Below are positions 46,699 to 58,099 of a DNA stretch of 64,000 nucleotides, in pieces (position 1 is the stretch's first letter; each line of letters starts with the position of its first letter). Where the stretch lies: contig NRSV01000052.1 of NCBI GenBank assembly GCA_002286855.1, positions 62,001 through 126,000 on the forward strand. The letters are read 5' to 3'. Source of the DNA: Bipolaris cookei (lineage: Eukaryota > Ascomycota > Dothideomycetes > Pleosporales > Pleosporaceae). A model generated the notes under the pieces. It searched no databases. It was not told the origin of the DNA and saw only the letters and a list, made by a program, of their open reading frames with translations. Both the position numbers and the translations under genes were made by a program.

Positions 46699-48051
46699 CT
46701 AGTTTCTATCGCCTTCCAAAATACCATCTGTGCTGTGGACCTTGCAAAGATGGTTGCGAAGATCGGCTTTACGGAAGTAACCCTTGCCATTCACACAGTC
46801 ACAGTCAGGTTGTGCGCATGAGAAACCAGACTCGTTGTGAACGGTACGCAAGTGCTTCAAGCATTCTGCCAAAGTAGAAAATGCACACCGCTTTTCCGTG
46901 TTGTGAGGAGCCTTCTCATGATGGGAACACGCTGTTTTCGGGCACCAACGGCGATTGTACTCCCATGTTTCCTTCTGGTCATCCTCGCCTATATGATGAT
47001 AATTCCGGACGTGTTGTGTGAGGTGATGTCTACGTTTGAAACCATTGGGTCCGCTATACTTCTTGTAGTACTTGCGAGGAAAGCGTTTGGTATCATCTCG
47101 ATGTCTTCCCCCGCATCGTCGACATGCATCTAATCGAGCAAACTTCTTATCACAGTCATCATGCTTACAGGCAAATCCTGTATAGCCTGATCTATACCAA
47201 TGGAAAACCAAATAATTTTGATGGTGAAACTCCACCAGACATTGATCGCATACGTATATGGCTGCACACAATTCCTGTGGGCAGGCTTCAGATTGCTTGG
47301 ATGGTCTAGTCCGAGATCCTTGGGTGTCTATCCCAAGATTATCCGCTGGAAAGCTTTTCTGCGGAGCAAAGGTAGACAGATATTTTTAAGATTCACCAAC
47401 AATGCCTCTTGTATAATAGAAATAAACTCTCGTGGAGTCCCCCAAGATGCTACTAGGAGGTAAGTATAAATGTAAATAAGGTAGAGACACGAAAACACAT
47501 ACTTTTCTATTTGATATATATTAGCCACAACACCCGACTGATAGAGTAAGTTGTTTCCAAATATAACACTATTTCCTGGAAAGAGAAAATCTGTATGGGA
47601 TATGTCATGGAACTGTACACCAGAGCTGACGGTTTCAGTCTCTAACACAGCGTAGTCATCTGGGCGCATGTCATCGACATAATTGTTGTAGCCTGACACC
47701 GGACCAAGTATGTCGAACGCAAGGGAACCTGCCTCAGAAATATCGGGTATTTCCTGTACAAGCCATAGATTTGTGAGGCGATCAGCGTACTGCACGAGCC
47801 TGAAAGAGGTACCAAATCTAAGAAGCGGCACTCTTTTTGTTAGCAGTGTAGAAAAAAAATCTCACCAGATTCCGGAAAGGCATCGCTGTTCATGATTGGC
47901 AAGGCAAATTGTGGCTGCAATCTGACTAGTCAAAAGTGTTGAAGCGAGATGAGAGTCGTTTGTTGATGCGTTGGCAGTTGTAAAGCGACAGGAAGGCTGA
48001 GAGAGGGTTAGAGAACGGACAGGAGCAAAGTTGGGTGGAGAGCCAAGCTAA
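46699..48051 (-). CDS. C2H2 zinc-finger protein, structure uncertain, possibly broken
   Basis: The clear part is the 3' end, 46699 to about 47350: some 190 residues with several Cys2His2-like fingers (YVCDQCLVEFHHQNYLVFHW, FACKHDDCDKKFARLDACRRC, FKRRHHLTQHVRNYH, CAFSTLAECLKHLRTVH and CAQPDCDC with LRNHLCKVH). Upstream, open frame pieces at 47831-47506 (FGTSFRLVQYADRLTNLW and on) and 48051-47871 (Ser/Thr-rich, QIAATICLANHEQ) join through small introns with GTGAGA and GTATGT donors. A further intron with a weak GTTTAT donor is needed near 47430. No ATG is in frame in the most upstream piece, so either one more 5' exon lies beyond 48060 or the gene has lost its start. The fingers would suit a nucleic-acid-binding protein; no target is known. 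Confidence 0.45.
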
Positions 48052-48737
48052 GAGTCTACAGTATTACATACCACTTCGCAACAGCACGAATTGCTGCTTT
48101 AACCGAGGCAGTTCAAAAGGCAGAAAGCATTAGACTGGACCCAACATGGCGCTTTGGCTGCGATACCATTGGAGGTAGTATGAAAAGGGCCACTGCCCTT
48201 TTTTGGGTGGACGCGAGTCGGTATGATACATGCTAAAGCAAGTTTCCGCCTTTGAGTAATAATCAAAAAGAAGGATTGGACATTCTTAGCGAGTTAAGGC
48301 TCTATTAGGCACTCAAGTTGTAGCTGATAGTGGATTTGCACTAAAATCACAAGAGATTACGAATTGCAGTATAGAAGGCTGGTAGTTTGCTGTGAGCAGC
48401 AGCTTTGAGATATGGCGGCAGTGAGAACACGCTATACCCAGGAGGCTTAAGGCTGGAACGACAATGGGTACCTAGCATTTCGGTTGATCTGCTACCTCAG
48501 TAGATGCAAAGGACCAGTAGCACAACGTCATTGAGGAAAAGGATCAAACACACCATAACAATATTTGTTGTATATAAATAAAGCCCAGAGAAGACCTTTC
48601 AAGGACAAATAAATCAAGACTGTTGACCCAACTAGAACTCCTCGCTAGCCAAAATAGTAATAATGTTAAGAAAAAACTATGGTGCTGCTGCTGTGAACTC
48701 GCAAGCTAATCAAGCCGCACACGCTGAATGAAGCCGC
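48052..48737. other. Intergenic, no gene seen
   Basis: This stretch may hold an undetected first exon of the zinc-finger gene. Nothing else is supported. Confidence 0.35.
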
Positions 48738-49701
48738 TCAAATAAACTTCCTGACCACCATGAACAGCAGGGCAGCCACCAAGCCATAAATACATGTGTC
48801 AATCCAAGCGAGGTCAGGACTCGTTTGCGTGACTTGCTGGAGTGGCGATTGTGCAGGTGTGGTTGTTGTGGGTCTTATCACTGGCATGCTACCTGCAGCT
48901 TGAACAGGACTTGTGCTTGGAGCTGCTACCGTGGTTGCACCAACTCCAGACGATGCAGCCGCTATTTCTTTGCTAGCAGAGGCCGTATCAGTCGCACTCT
49001 CGACTGCGCGTCCTTTGCCCTTGTCCATCTTGCTGCCGCCATCGCCATCTTTGCTCAGCTCGTCTCGATACGCCAGTCTCAGCTCCTCAGGCACTTCTTC
49101 TTCCTTCCTCTTGCCCTCTTTTTCCTCAATCTCCTTGACAAGCGCAGCCCTCTCTTGCATAATCTCGGCGTTGCTCTTTGCGCACCCCGCGCACTTCCAC
49201 GCTCCACTCTCTTTGGCCATGCGCTGGCGGGCTTCTTTGCTGCACTCAATGCCGCCGAGCTGGCCCTTTGCATCTGTGTCCATAAAGCTTCTTAACGCGA
49301 CGAGTGCTGTGCGGACCCCCCAGGCGGGCTGCCATGTCTCTTCGTGGTGGCCCGATATGCTGAGGCAGATCTCGCGATTGACTTCGAAGCGGCCAGTGGG
49401 GGTCAGGAAGCGGAACGATGGCGGTCGCAACGGGTACGAAGAGGGAAGGATGATGCGACCGTGGTATATGCCGCCCGCGTAGGGTGACGGTTCCGGCGGA
49501 CCGCAGATTGTAAAGTGCCACTCGAAGAGGTTGGTTTCCAGCGGCTCGGCATGGTAGTCTGGAGAGGGCGATAGAGAGAGCTCTGAAGCTTCTTTCACTG
49601 CGATTCTTTTAGCTATGCGACAGCTGTAGCGGGTAGGACAGGCACGTACGTATGCGCTTGATGGTGGGGTTCTTGGTGTTGAACTGCCCGCGAGTGGACA
49701 T
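48738..49701 (-). CDS. UBC6: Ubiquitin-conjugating enzyme E2, ER tail-anchored (Ubc6)
   Basis: Exons 49701-49650 and 49597-48738 are joined by a 52-base GTACGT...CAG intron and give 303 residues. The junction restores NPTIKRILKEASEL, matching the family. The UBC fold covers residues about 8-165, with LFEWHFTICGPPEPSPYAGGIYHG, PPSFRFLTPTGRFEVNREICLS (catalytic Cys95) and WGVRTALVALRSF. A long charged and Ser/Ala/Thr-rich linker follows. The last 22 residues (IDTCIYGLVAALLFMVVRKF) are a tail anchor that places the catalytic domain on the cytosolic face of the ER. Ubc6 works with the ligase Doa10 in ER-associated degradation. The member with a GRFEVNREICLSISGHH segment belongs to the Ube2J/Ubc6 group. 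Confidence 0.93.
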
Positions 49702-50270
49702 GGTGAAGGAGAGAAAGGTGTGTCTGAATGTCTGGTTGTTATAGCTAGGCGACGGGGTCAGTGGGTGGGTTAGTCGAGGAGATTGAAGTCTAGGTATGTA
49801 TGGATCAACAGAGGGCATGCAGCGTCGGCGGTTGAAACGTAATGGCGCAGAATGCAACGTAGACGTCGACGCGCATTACGTCCTTGGTAAGCGCCGCACC
49901 GCTGGTATCGATAAGCATGGCTCCCTCTCCTTGGCCTGCCTATGGCTTGCCCATCGACACCCATTTCCCGTTCTCCCGTCTGTGATGAAGCTTTTGCTGC
50001 GCCCTTGTTGGTTGGATCGCACCATATGTAATCAAGTGGGAGGCTTGAGCAGCCGCATGGGGTTCACTTGGGCTGACCAAATTACCGTCTGGGCCGGTGA
50101 CGCCCTGCATCCGCCCGTGACACTTGACGTCCGTCGCATGCTACCATCATCCACGCCAAACCACCATTGCAACAACTTCGTTGAGGTAACAGAAAACATC
50201 GAATAACCCTGCCCGCTAGATCCTACATGTATATATGTACATTACCAAACACCCAAGAACCTTATAACCA
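49702..50270. other. Intergenic, UBC6 promoter side
   Basis: This holds the promoter of UBC6 near 49702 and the 3' end of the carboxylesterase gene near 50270. No gene is seen. Confidence 0.4.
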
Positions 50271-52034
50271 TCACCGCACCAAGCTATTGATATATGCCAC
50301 ACCTTCTTCTCGGTCACTGTCTCCTTCGACATAGCTTCGGTCCTTGCGAAACACAAAATTTTTGGCCTCGTCCGCGTAGCTTGGCCATTCAGGCGTGTTC
50401 GGCACTGCACTCTTCGTTAGCAGCTTCACAATATTAGTCTGAGCGATGATACATGCCTCCATGACCGTTGGGATCCAGCTCGTACGCAAAAGCCGTCCAC
50501 ATGCGCATCACAAGCTCGGAGAGCGCGAGGTTCTCAGGTACATTCCCCAACGGCGTCATCTGCTGTTCCATGTTGCCAAACACGAACGGTATCTATCAAT
50601 GTCAGCCTCGCCAAGTCCCACAATGACGAACATAGGCTGTTACTTGCTTCGGAGAAATGGTTGACCCCAATATAATCCGGCGTGATGTTGAACTTTGGTG
50701 CGTCCCACCGATATGAGTATACACGGTCTACATGCTCGCTCATGCCTCGAGCCAATAACCTTCTCGGGGCGTACATTGTCAGATCCGTCGCAATACTCTG
50801 ATATCGTTTGTATTGCAGCCCAAACTGTGGCCATGTGCGGTTGCCCCATCCATATGGCTGACCAAGCGCTGGATCATCCGGGTAAAGCTTCAACAGTGTT
50901 TCTGCAACACTCTCGTTGATATTCCAGCGCTTTGAGTGCACAAGCTCATGAATGGCTTCCGAGTCGCTGTCTACACCATTGACACCGAATCCCTCGTCTG
51001 TGTTTGTACCAAGGATAAGCGGGATCTTGGCAAACTTTCCCTCTTTCAACGATTGCTGTCCGTATCTGGGGACAAAGCTACCGTCTATTACATGAAACCA
51101 TTCCAGGCCTCGATATCCATACGGCGCAATAGTATCAAGTGGTACATCGCGAAGACATCGAAGCGTATCCTTTGCATCTGCACACCCGACCGTTTCCGTT
51201 AGATTGTCGTACATGTTCTGGTACCAATCCGTTCCGTTCAGGGGTGGGCCAACAGCCCCGCCACTCTCGAGTATAGCAGCGCGGAAGAGGCCATTATTCT
51301 TGCCGTTGTAAGCTGCAATGTGGTCGCCGACGGAATACGCACCCGCTGACTCGCCCCATATAGTGACCTTGGAAGGATCGCCGCCAAAAGCAGAAATGTG
51401 CTTGTTGACCCACTGCATTGCAAGCCGCTGATCGCGAAGACCAAGGTTTTCCGCACCAGCTTTCTTGATCTCTTTGCTGTACAAGAAGCCGAATGCTGCC
51501 ATACGGTAATTGATGGATATGCCAATGACAGGCTTCTTATTCAGCACTGACTGCTCCACTATGAAGCTCATATTGTAACTGTACTGGGTCAGAAAATGTT
51601 TCCCATCATTTCGGTCCTTTCTCTTACCGTGGATCACTTGTAGCCCCCTGTGTCCACCCGCCCCCATATATCCACAGGAGAATTGGAAGCTTGGTCTCAT
51701 TTGTTCTCGGCTTGATGATGTTGAGATGCAAACAGTCCTCACCAATTCGAGTCCAATTACCGGCTACCAACGCGTTAGTATCCCCCCCATAGCCCACGCA
51801 ATCAAGTCCGTATTTCATAGCATTATACACCCTCTTCGGCGCATTGTCGATGAGTCTGGCTGGAGCGAAGCGGTCGGGCTTGGGCGCATACTTAATACCT
51901 AAGAAGAGATCTTGATCAAACTCGGCAAGGTAACGACCTTGATATATACCTGAATTTGAGTGGACAATCGGAGAAGCTGCAATGGCAAAACTTGTAAAGC
52001 CTGCGACTGCCAAACAAGCATTGGAAAACTTCAT
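50271..52034 (-). CDS. Secreted type-B carboxylesterase
   Basis: Four exons, 52034-51628, 51578-50648, 50592-50453 and 50409-50271, give 538 residues, normal for the family. A signal peptide is seen (MKFSNACLAVAGFTSFAIAA). The alpha/beta-hydrolase features are the EDCLHLNI segment, the oxyanion-hole stretch YGGGW, the nucleophile elbow WGESAGAYS (Ser213), the acid in GTNTDEGFG (Glu331) and the His in GVNHFSE (His443). Several NxT/NxS sites suggest glycosylation. The substrate (fatty or other carboxylic esters) cannot be told. Intron 2 fits only with a GC donor (GCAAGT at 50647). The last intron was placed to keep DPNGHG and WPSY, usual in the family; a small alternative is possible. Confidence 0.9.
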
Positions 52035-54200
52035 GGCAGCAACTGATTGCTGATGACATTAGCATATCTCCCCCTCTTCATATACTTCAAACAACATTAC
52101 AAAAATGCTACGATTCAGAATGGAGGCGTTCTTGTATACTAGCAAACTTCCACCAATCAGGCCCTTCTAGACTTGTTCTCCCATAGCTTGGCGATGCATT
52201 GTCGTTCAATCTGTCCGTAACGCACTGCTAATAGCATCAACGGGCTTACCGAGTAATGAAAGAGCCCATGATCTAATTCGTCAATTGCCAATTATAACAA
52301 TCAGCTCTTATAACATCCTTTGCGTAACAGTAGCAGCGCTTCATTATTGTCCTTGCGGTAGACGCTTGATGCAGGAGCGAGAACAACACCCAATATGTCA
52401 CATTAGCCGGAGATGTGACCTAAACCTGATATCTGAAATTAATCCGGGGACAGAAGCTAGTCTCCACACTACCCCGCAAAAACAACGTCTGGTGCGCCGT
52501 TTCAATCTGCATTTGAGATTTTCCGCGAGCATACAGTGTATCACGTGTGCGATTGTTGTGGTGGAATCCGATCGCCATCTCTACCTAGCGCATTGAGCAG
52601 TACGAGTAACAAATGAGCCATTGTTGACAGGAGGTAGATGCTATAGCTTGGCAAAAGACTAGTGAGACTGGGTCGATCGAAGCCGGTACTTGGGTAGCTT
52701 GCTGCATAAGCCACGTGCAGTACGTGGAAGCCTTGTGATGCGTTATGCAATTGATTTTTGGTTCTAGCCCACGTCCAAGTCTTCAAGGCAGATTAGTGAT
52801 GAGGATTTGCAGATTTCCTCGTATTCTTTGGATGTGTCTGAAAGATTGGCTAAATATCGAGAAAACTGCGATGGTTTTCGTAGCACGTACACTCTTGCTG
52901 ACACAGCTTTGCGAATCGAGTTCGCGATTTATCTGTCCCGACTAGCAGAGCAGTGAAGTTGAGCAGCTTCTTGACACTGGAATGAATACGCTGATGAGTC
53001 GGGAAGTATTCGAAAGCGCCTCGTAGTTGAGAAGCTTCTAAATTTGCTGAAAAGATTCAGAGTCATAATAGGGGCTAGTCACGGCATTGTCTTCTCGATA
53101 TACACTACACCAGTGTCTAGCGACCCGTCTCTGTTGACGACTCCCTACATACCACCAACTCTCAAAGCATAATATTTTGTAAGATGCTACCCCTAGGAAC
53201 AAATCTGTTCCAGCACACCGGGGATTTTTCCAAATAAAGAGTCGACAACTAACTCTGCGCTATCGCTAATTTGCCAATTCGTAAAAGCTCATTCTGGTTA
53301 CGTCCAAGCAGGATTTCTGAGTGCTATTCAGCCGGCTTATGGATTCTGAGTGCTGGGATAACCAACCGTAATATGCGACTAGACCGAGACGCCATGGAGG
53401 ATCCATCTAACATCAAATGCCCGAAGACATATCTCATACAGCTCGCGGGATATAATTGCGACTGAAAGTTGCTATAAATCAGTCAAACATAGAATGAAGG
53501 GAGTAGTTACGTTTACTGGGCGTGGTGGAGGCCGCAACGACATTGCCGCATGGTGAAGTCTTGAGAACATTGTTGTTTGGGGGTTCGGACGAGAAACGCC
53601 ACTTGGGATCACTGGGATTTCAACTTCCAATCCTGGCCCAACACTCTATCATTCTGCTTTGATTACTCTTTCTCCATAGTTTGAGTTGGTGCTTACTTCC
53701 ATACCACAATCTTGACCGTATGATACCCCATGATGGCCGAGGTCTCTCGATATTGGACAAACTTAAAGCTGTTCCCATCACTACCACGTGAACCCACTCG
53801 AGCGCTCAATGTATTTTGTAGCTGCAGTCAAAGAAAATTCTGTAATCGAATCGCTATTCGCAATACTGTATGTTGCACAAGGCTAGGGTTTATTGCCCTG
53901 CCCTAATGTGCACTGGGGGCACATGAGTTGTAGTAATAACGGGTTGAGTTCCCTCCTCTACCAGGCCTGATTATCGCTTAGGCAAAAAAAATATTGCTAT
54001 CATTCTGCCCTTCTCTTGAACATACATACATATCCAGATAGCTGTATGAACTACAGCTTTTCTCTATCGAACACAAGTACAGTATATCTTGACAATCGGT
54101 CCCTGAGCGCAATCCTTACACAGGTTTAAATCTTTAAGGAATATGCGCGATTACTCAACGTGAATGTAGGATAGCATCTGGTTAAACAAGATAAAGGTTA
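52035..54200. other. Intergenic, no gene seen
   Basis: About 2.2 kb between the carboxylesterase promoter and a transposon. Only short unsupported frames are present. TA at 54199-54200 is the left target duplication of the adjoining element. Confidence 0.4.
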
Positions 54201-55292
54201 ACGTGTTTCACCACTGAGCGGGCCACCCTACCGAGCGGGCCACTTCCCCGCGCCATCCCACCTTCACAATAATAATACGCAACATCACCACGATTTTTCT
54301 TATTAAATAGAACAAGATACTATTCTTCAGACGCGTCGCTATCCTCTGTATCCTCTAATTCTACTTGGCAGGTGCGAGAGTTGTGTCCAATTTGGCTACG
54401 TCTGCAGCGCCGTTCACTGCGTACCCTCTTCGCAGGCGTTGCACCATCATTACGGCTACCACCCTCTGCCTCAGCGATCTGATCAGCTACCTGACCAACT
54501 GTTTGGGACCCCTCTGCCTGTACGTAGCGCCGCTTGCGAGTTTTTCGCTTCATTGCCCGCAAATATGAGAAAGGCTGGGATACGCTTGCCTGTTGCGCCA
54601 ACGCCCTGTATCAGCGTGACGGGACTCACGATTGCCTGGCTGGATCTTCTTTGTTCTTTCTGATTTATCTGTGCCCGTGATAACTGACTGTGATAAAATC
54701 TTGCTCATAATAAAGCCAGTCTCATCAAAGTTGTAGATATCTTCGTCCACTATACCATACTTCGCCTTCGTATTCTGAACTAGCTCAAACCAGCCCCTGA
54801 TAAGCGCTGGATCTTCGCGGGCAGCTCGCTAACCATCATATGGGCGGCTCTGACGCGTACGCAGCTCAGGATTGCGCTGAACAAACCTATCAACCCAGTT
54901 CTTGCCAACCTCCTCTCCACTACGCTCTCGGAGTAGTTTGTTGGCCATATCTCGCACGTCGTCTCTCCCACAGGATAGTCCTCGTTCAGCTTCAGCTATT
55001 ACACGTTGAGTAATAGCTTCCTCTTCTAGTTTTGTTAGGCGCTTACAGTTGGGCTCACAGTCGCGTCGATAGTGCTTTCCGTCGCGTCGTCGCTGGATTG
55101 GTGTACGTGGGATAATGGAGTTGAGCAGCGCATTGGACACTTTGAATTTGGTTTCTAGTAAGTTCAGAGACTGCAATTTGTACATCAGCTTCAGTATATC
55201 TTTTCTGGAGTTGTGGTTGTTGAGGTATTACACATTATTGTTGTGAAGGTAGGATGGCGTGGGGAAGTGGCCCGCTCGGTGGTGAAACACGT
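54201..55292 (-). mobile_element. Internally deleted pogo/Fot1-type DNA transposon
   Basis: The element is 1,092 bases with inverted ends that both start ACGTGTTTCACCAC and continue GAGCGGGCCAC. It is flanked by TA at 54199-54200 and 55293-55294. At the left end the GAGCGGGCCAC motif occurs twice, 18 bases apart, while the right end has it once. The transposase on the minus strand keeps its N-terminal DNA-binding part and C-terminal tail but has lost nearly all of the catalytic core. The ends differ from those of the element at 244-2065, so this is a separate family. Intact ends with a deleted centre are what a non-autonomous, possibly mobilisable derivative looks like. Confidence 0.88.
54320..55228 (-). 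pseudogene. Remnant of transposase with central deletion
   Basis: The minus-strand pieces are an N-terminal helix-turn-helix (YTEADVQIAVSEL, with a frameshift before IPRTPIQRRR) and a CENP-B-type domain (55185-54829, ending near NPELRTRQSRPYDG). Next come the first catalytic Asp in VDEDIYNFDETGF (around 54740) and PGNRE. There the sequence jumps to the C-terminal tail: KRKTRKRRYVQAEG, then a Cys-containing knuckle (RRCRRSQIGHNSRTC) and an acidic end at 54320. About 300 codons of the core, with the second and third catalytic Asp, are gone. At the expected start the codon is ATA (55226-55228) in front of PQQPQLQK, suggesting loss of an ATG by a G-to-A change. Confidence 0.8.
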
Positions 55293-55869
55293 TAATCAAT
55301 CGAATCATGATGAAAACGAAGAACGAAAACATTGTCGGGTGACAGAAGCAGTTGCGGGGATTAATCTGAGCGAGTGTAATTTGCGAATACCTTGATTCAC
55401 ATCTCTAATACCTTGACTCTGCAAACTTGATCCTTACTTAATTGGGGATACCGATGATGTTCTAGATGACTGCCATCCTCAGGCTTCTTTCCGCGGATAG
55501 TTGGGCTTGGTGAGATTCCAATCACGTGACTTGTTCACACCGCTTCGACCATCACCTTTCGACAAGCAGCTGGTCGGTCTTCAACCTCGTTCGCATCGTC
55601 AAGGTGAGTGTCTTTCTTATTTCTTGGGACGCTGCGATGCTATCGTAGCCTGGCTTGTTAGACAGCTGCGGACGTTAATGGTCGACAGTGTGTCGATAGC
55701 CCCACTTGGACTATACCTCTTGTTATATGCATACATCGACGAGGACTTTTTGTGATTCCCAATCATGCTATTGTTTTCTCGAGAAAACTTTGTATACTGT
55801 TTCTCGAAAGAATGTTAGCTACACGTTTCATCGTGGCAAGTTAGATTTTGCCGGTTTCGGCTGGCTCGT

Positions 55870-56415
55870 CTAATAGCCAAGATGCGGGTCGGAAAGACTC
55901 GGTGTCATGGCATGAAGTAAATCTTCCGAAGAATCCCATTTCTCTTCATCTAAGGACCGAAATCGATGCGGGGTTGGCGTTGATACGAAAAATGGTACTA
56001 GTCGTAGACCAGATGCTTGCATGACGATTACGAACCTGTCTCTCCCTTGCAGAGCTAATGTAATCGTCCAGATTGGCATGAATGTTGAGATTGTGGGATG
56101 TTTCTTTATCGAGATATCGTCCAAGAAGGAACGTCCCGAAGGGTGTTCTGGCCTTTGCTACCCAGGTCCATATGCTTCGTAGAGTTGTATTGGGTTCGGT
56201 CAGATCGAGGAGCTGCAGTATATTTTGGTTGATTTTGGGTCCTGGCAGGAGATCTTCTTCGTCATAGTGGTGTGGGAAAAAATTAGCTCACCATCACATG
56301 CGGGCTGGATGAATACAGATAAGCCCATGTTCCAGAGGCCATGTTCTGCCGCCAGATGATATAAGTGCTTGGTGTCATTGAGCTGGCTGAAAGCGTGATC
56401 CCTAACTGCTTTCAT
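55870..56415 (-). other. Possible gene fragment, unrecognised
   Basis: Minus-strand frames look more coding-like than chance. From an ATG at 56415 comes MKAVRDHAFSQLNDTKHLYH with LAAEHGLWNMG. In another frame follows HHYDEEDLLPGPKINQNILQ, then LLDLTEPNTTL, WTWVAKARTPFGTFLLGRYL and DKETSHNLNIHANLDDYISS. The two parts could be linked by a very short intron near the GTGAGC at about 56290, or by a frameshift. I do not recognise the family, and no clear end or promoter is seen. It may be a small gene or a decayed one. Confidence 0.25.
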
Positions 56416-56650
56416 GGCCGTCGAGTTGTTGGGTTGTGTGTATTAGTTTGGCCTGGTGTCGGGGAAGCGTGCCGCATTCGTTTGCATTTGTATGCGCGAG
56501 CAGGTTGGGCGCGCACGTGATTCGTTCTCTTGTGGGCGAGGTATTGGACACGCCCACGACAGTCCCTTTGCCGCCCAAAGGAGCCCTATTTACCTACCAT
56601 AACGGCTGTTGATGGGCTTGCACTAGTGATGTGAGTGTTGGAAAAAATGG

Positions 56651-56681
56651 CGTGTGCATATGTGTATGTGTGTGTGCGTGC
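56651..56681. repeat. TG/CA microsatellite
   Basis: An imperfect run of TG dinucleotides, interrupted by CATA, TA and CG steps. Confidence 0.7.
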
Positions 56682-58099
56682 AGAAGCCCGAACCATCCGG
56701 CGGCCAAGTACCCAGGGACGGCCTGGAGACGGCGATTGTTTTGGTACTTGCTATTCGCTGCATGCACGGTGAAGGCGAGGGACAGCACTAGCCACACGGC
56801 TGCATAGGAGTACATATTGGCATAGATATGTATACACAGTTAGATGCAGCAATCGCACCAAACATAAATATGGCGACTGTGTCGCAGAGCGATTGCGGGC
56901 TCGGGGAATTTAGGAAGCATGGGAGGTCTGACAGAATGCATGGCGTGACAGGGGTGGCTGCATGCCGCAACCCAAACCGAGGTGGGCTGCAGGAGTCGCT
57001 ATCGTATGTCGACGACGACATGTGGTATGGCTTGCGAGTGCGAGTGTTTGTTGCAAGTACGAGTGCTTATTGTGAGTGGCTGTGGTTCGTGTGGGCGGGC
57101 TGCAGGCTGGATGGTTAGTGGTACGGTGGTGTTGTCAAGGTGGAGGCCTTTGCCCGGATTCTCTCCCGAAACAGCGGCGGAGGCCTAGGCGAGGCACAGC
57201 CAACACCAAACCCCTAAAAACGCCCTAGGATGCCAAGCCTTGACCACCATCCCCGGGGGCAAAAACCTTTGGCATTTGTTGGGGGCAACAACCGCCTACA
57301 AGCCCATGCGTGCTTCATCTGCTCGATGGATGTAAGAAAAAATACATACAATGTGAGCAGAGAGTGCTGCATCACTACCATGCTGGGCTGTTATGCCATG
57401 CCACTCCCGCTCAGGGTCCTTCACTCCTTGGTATCCCTCCTTACTCACAGAATCCTCTTGCACAGCGTGTGGGCGGGCGGGGGTGCGGCGGAAAAACCCA
57501 ACCAAGGGCCCACCATCCACGCCTGGGCCTCTTCGGAATTGATGAGCCCCGTAGCAGATCTTCAGGGCCCACGGGGCTTCGTGTTATCTCACCCCAATCT
57601 GGTTACCCTGCGGCTCATCTCCTGGACCCTGAACCTTTTTTTGCAACTTTGACGGCCATACAGTGCGAGCATGTAATTCTCTTTCTCGCTAAACCCCCTC
57701 AAGAAAAACAACACATCAAACCCAATGACGCGTAGATTTGGAATCCCATGCACTGGCTTCCTCTCATATTCCTTTGGCACTCTGTTCGGCTATCTTGCCA
57801 TCTCTCCAACATGGCTCACCGCAACGTGTTCACCCCTGGGGCAGCTAGGGCGGGCTGTGCGCCAACGTTGAAATCTCGGTTCCAGACCCACTGTTACGTA
57901 CCGCCATAGACACGAAGGCGGTGTCTGATGCACATCGCTGCCCTCGCGACGTTGAAACGTATGTCGGGTCCGTTGAGCTTAGGCTGTATCAAGGGGCAGA
58001 ATTTTCGTGCTCAACCCAGCCGCTATCGGTACAAAAGGCTGGCCACTGTCCCGCCCCGTGTCTGAACGAGCGTCCCTTCCATTCCCTTTCTTTCCAACC

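Larger units (their letters stand above)
55293..58099. other. Gene-poor stretch with unproven frames
   Basis: About 2.8 kb. A frame at 56594-56815 (minus) begins with a signal-peptide-like MYSYAAVWLVLSLAFTVHA but its second half is translated CA-repeat, so I do not call it. The part from about 57800 to 58099 is C/T-rich and should be the desaturase promoter and leader. A separate entry covers the possible gene piece at 55870-56415. Confidence 0.4.

Noticed and set aside
55870..56415. Nup133-like nuclear pore fragment
   Set aside because: The phrase around LNDTKHLYHLAAEHGLW briefly recalled Nup133, but the rest does not fit, so no name is given.
56594..56815. Small secreted protein (73 residues) from a signal-peptide-like start
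   Set aside because: The second half is translated TG/CA microsatellite (HTHTHMHT), and no intron or homologous core supports it.
57230..57735. Overlapping plus-strand frames of about 140 codons
   Set aside because: No family features. Low-complexity G/C runs explain the openness.
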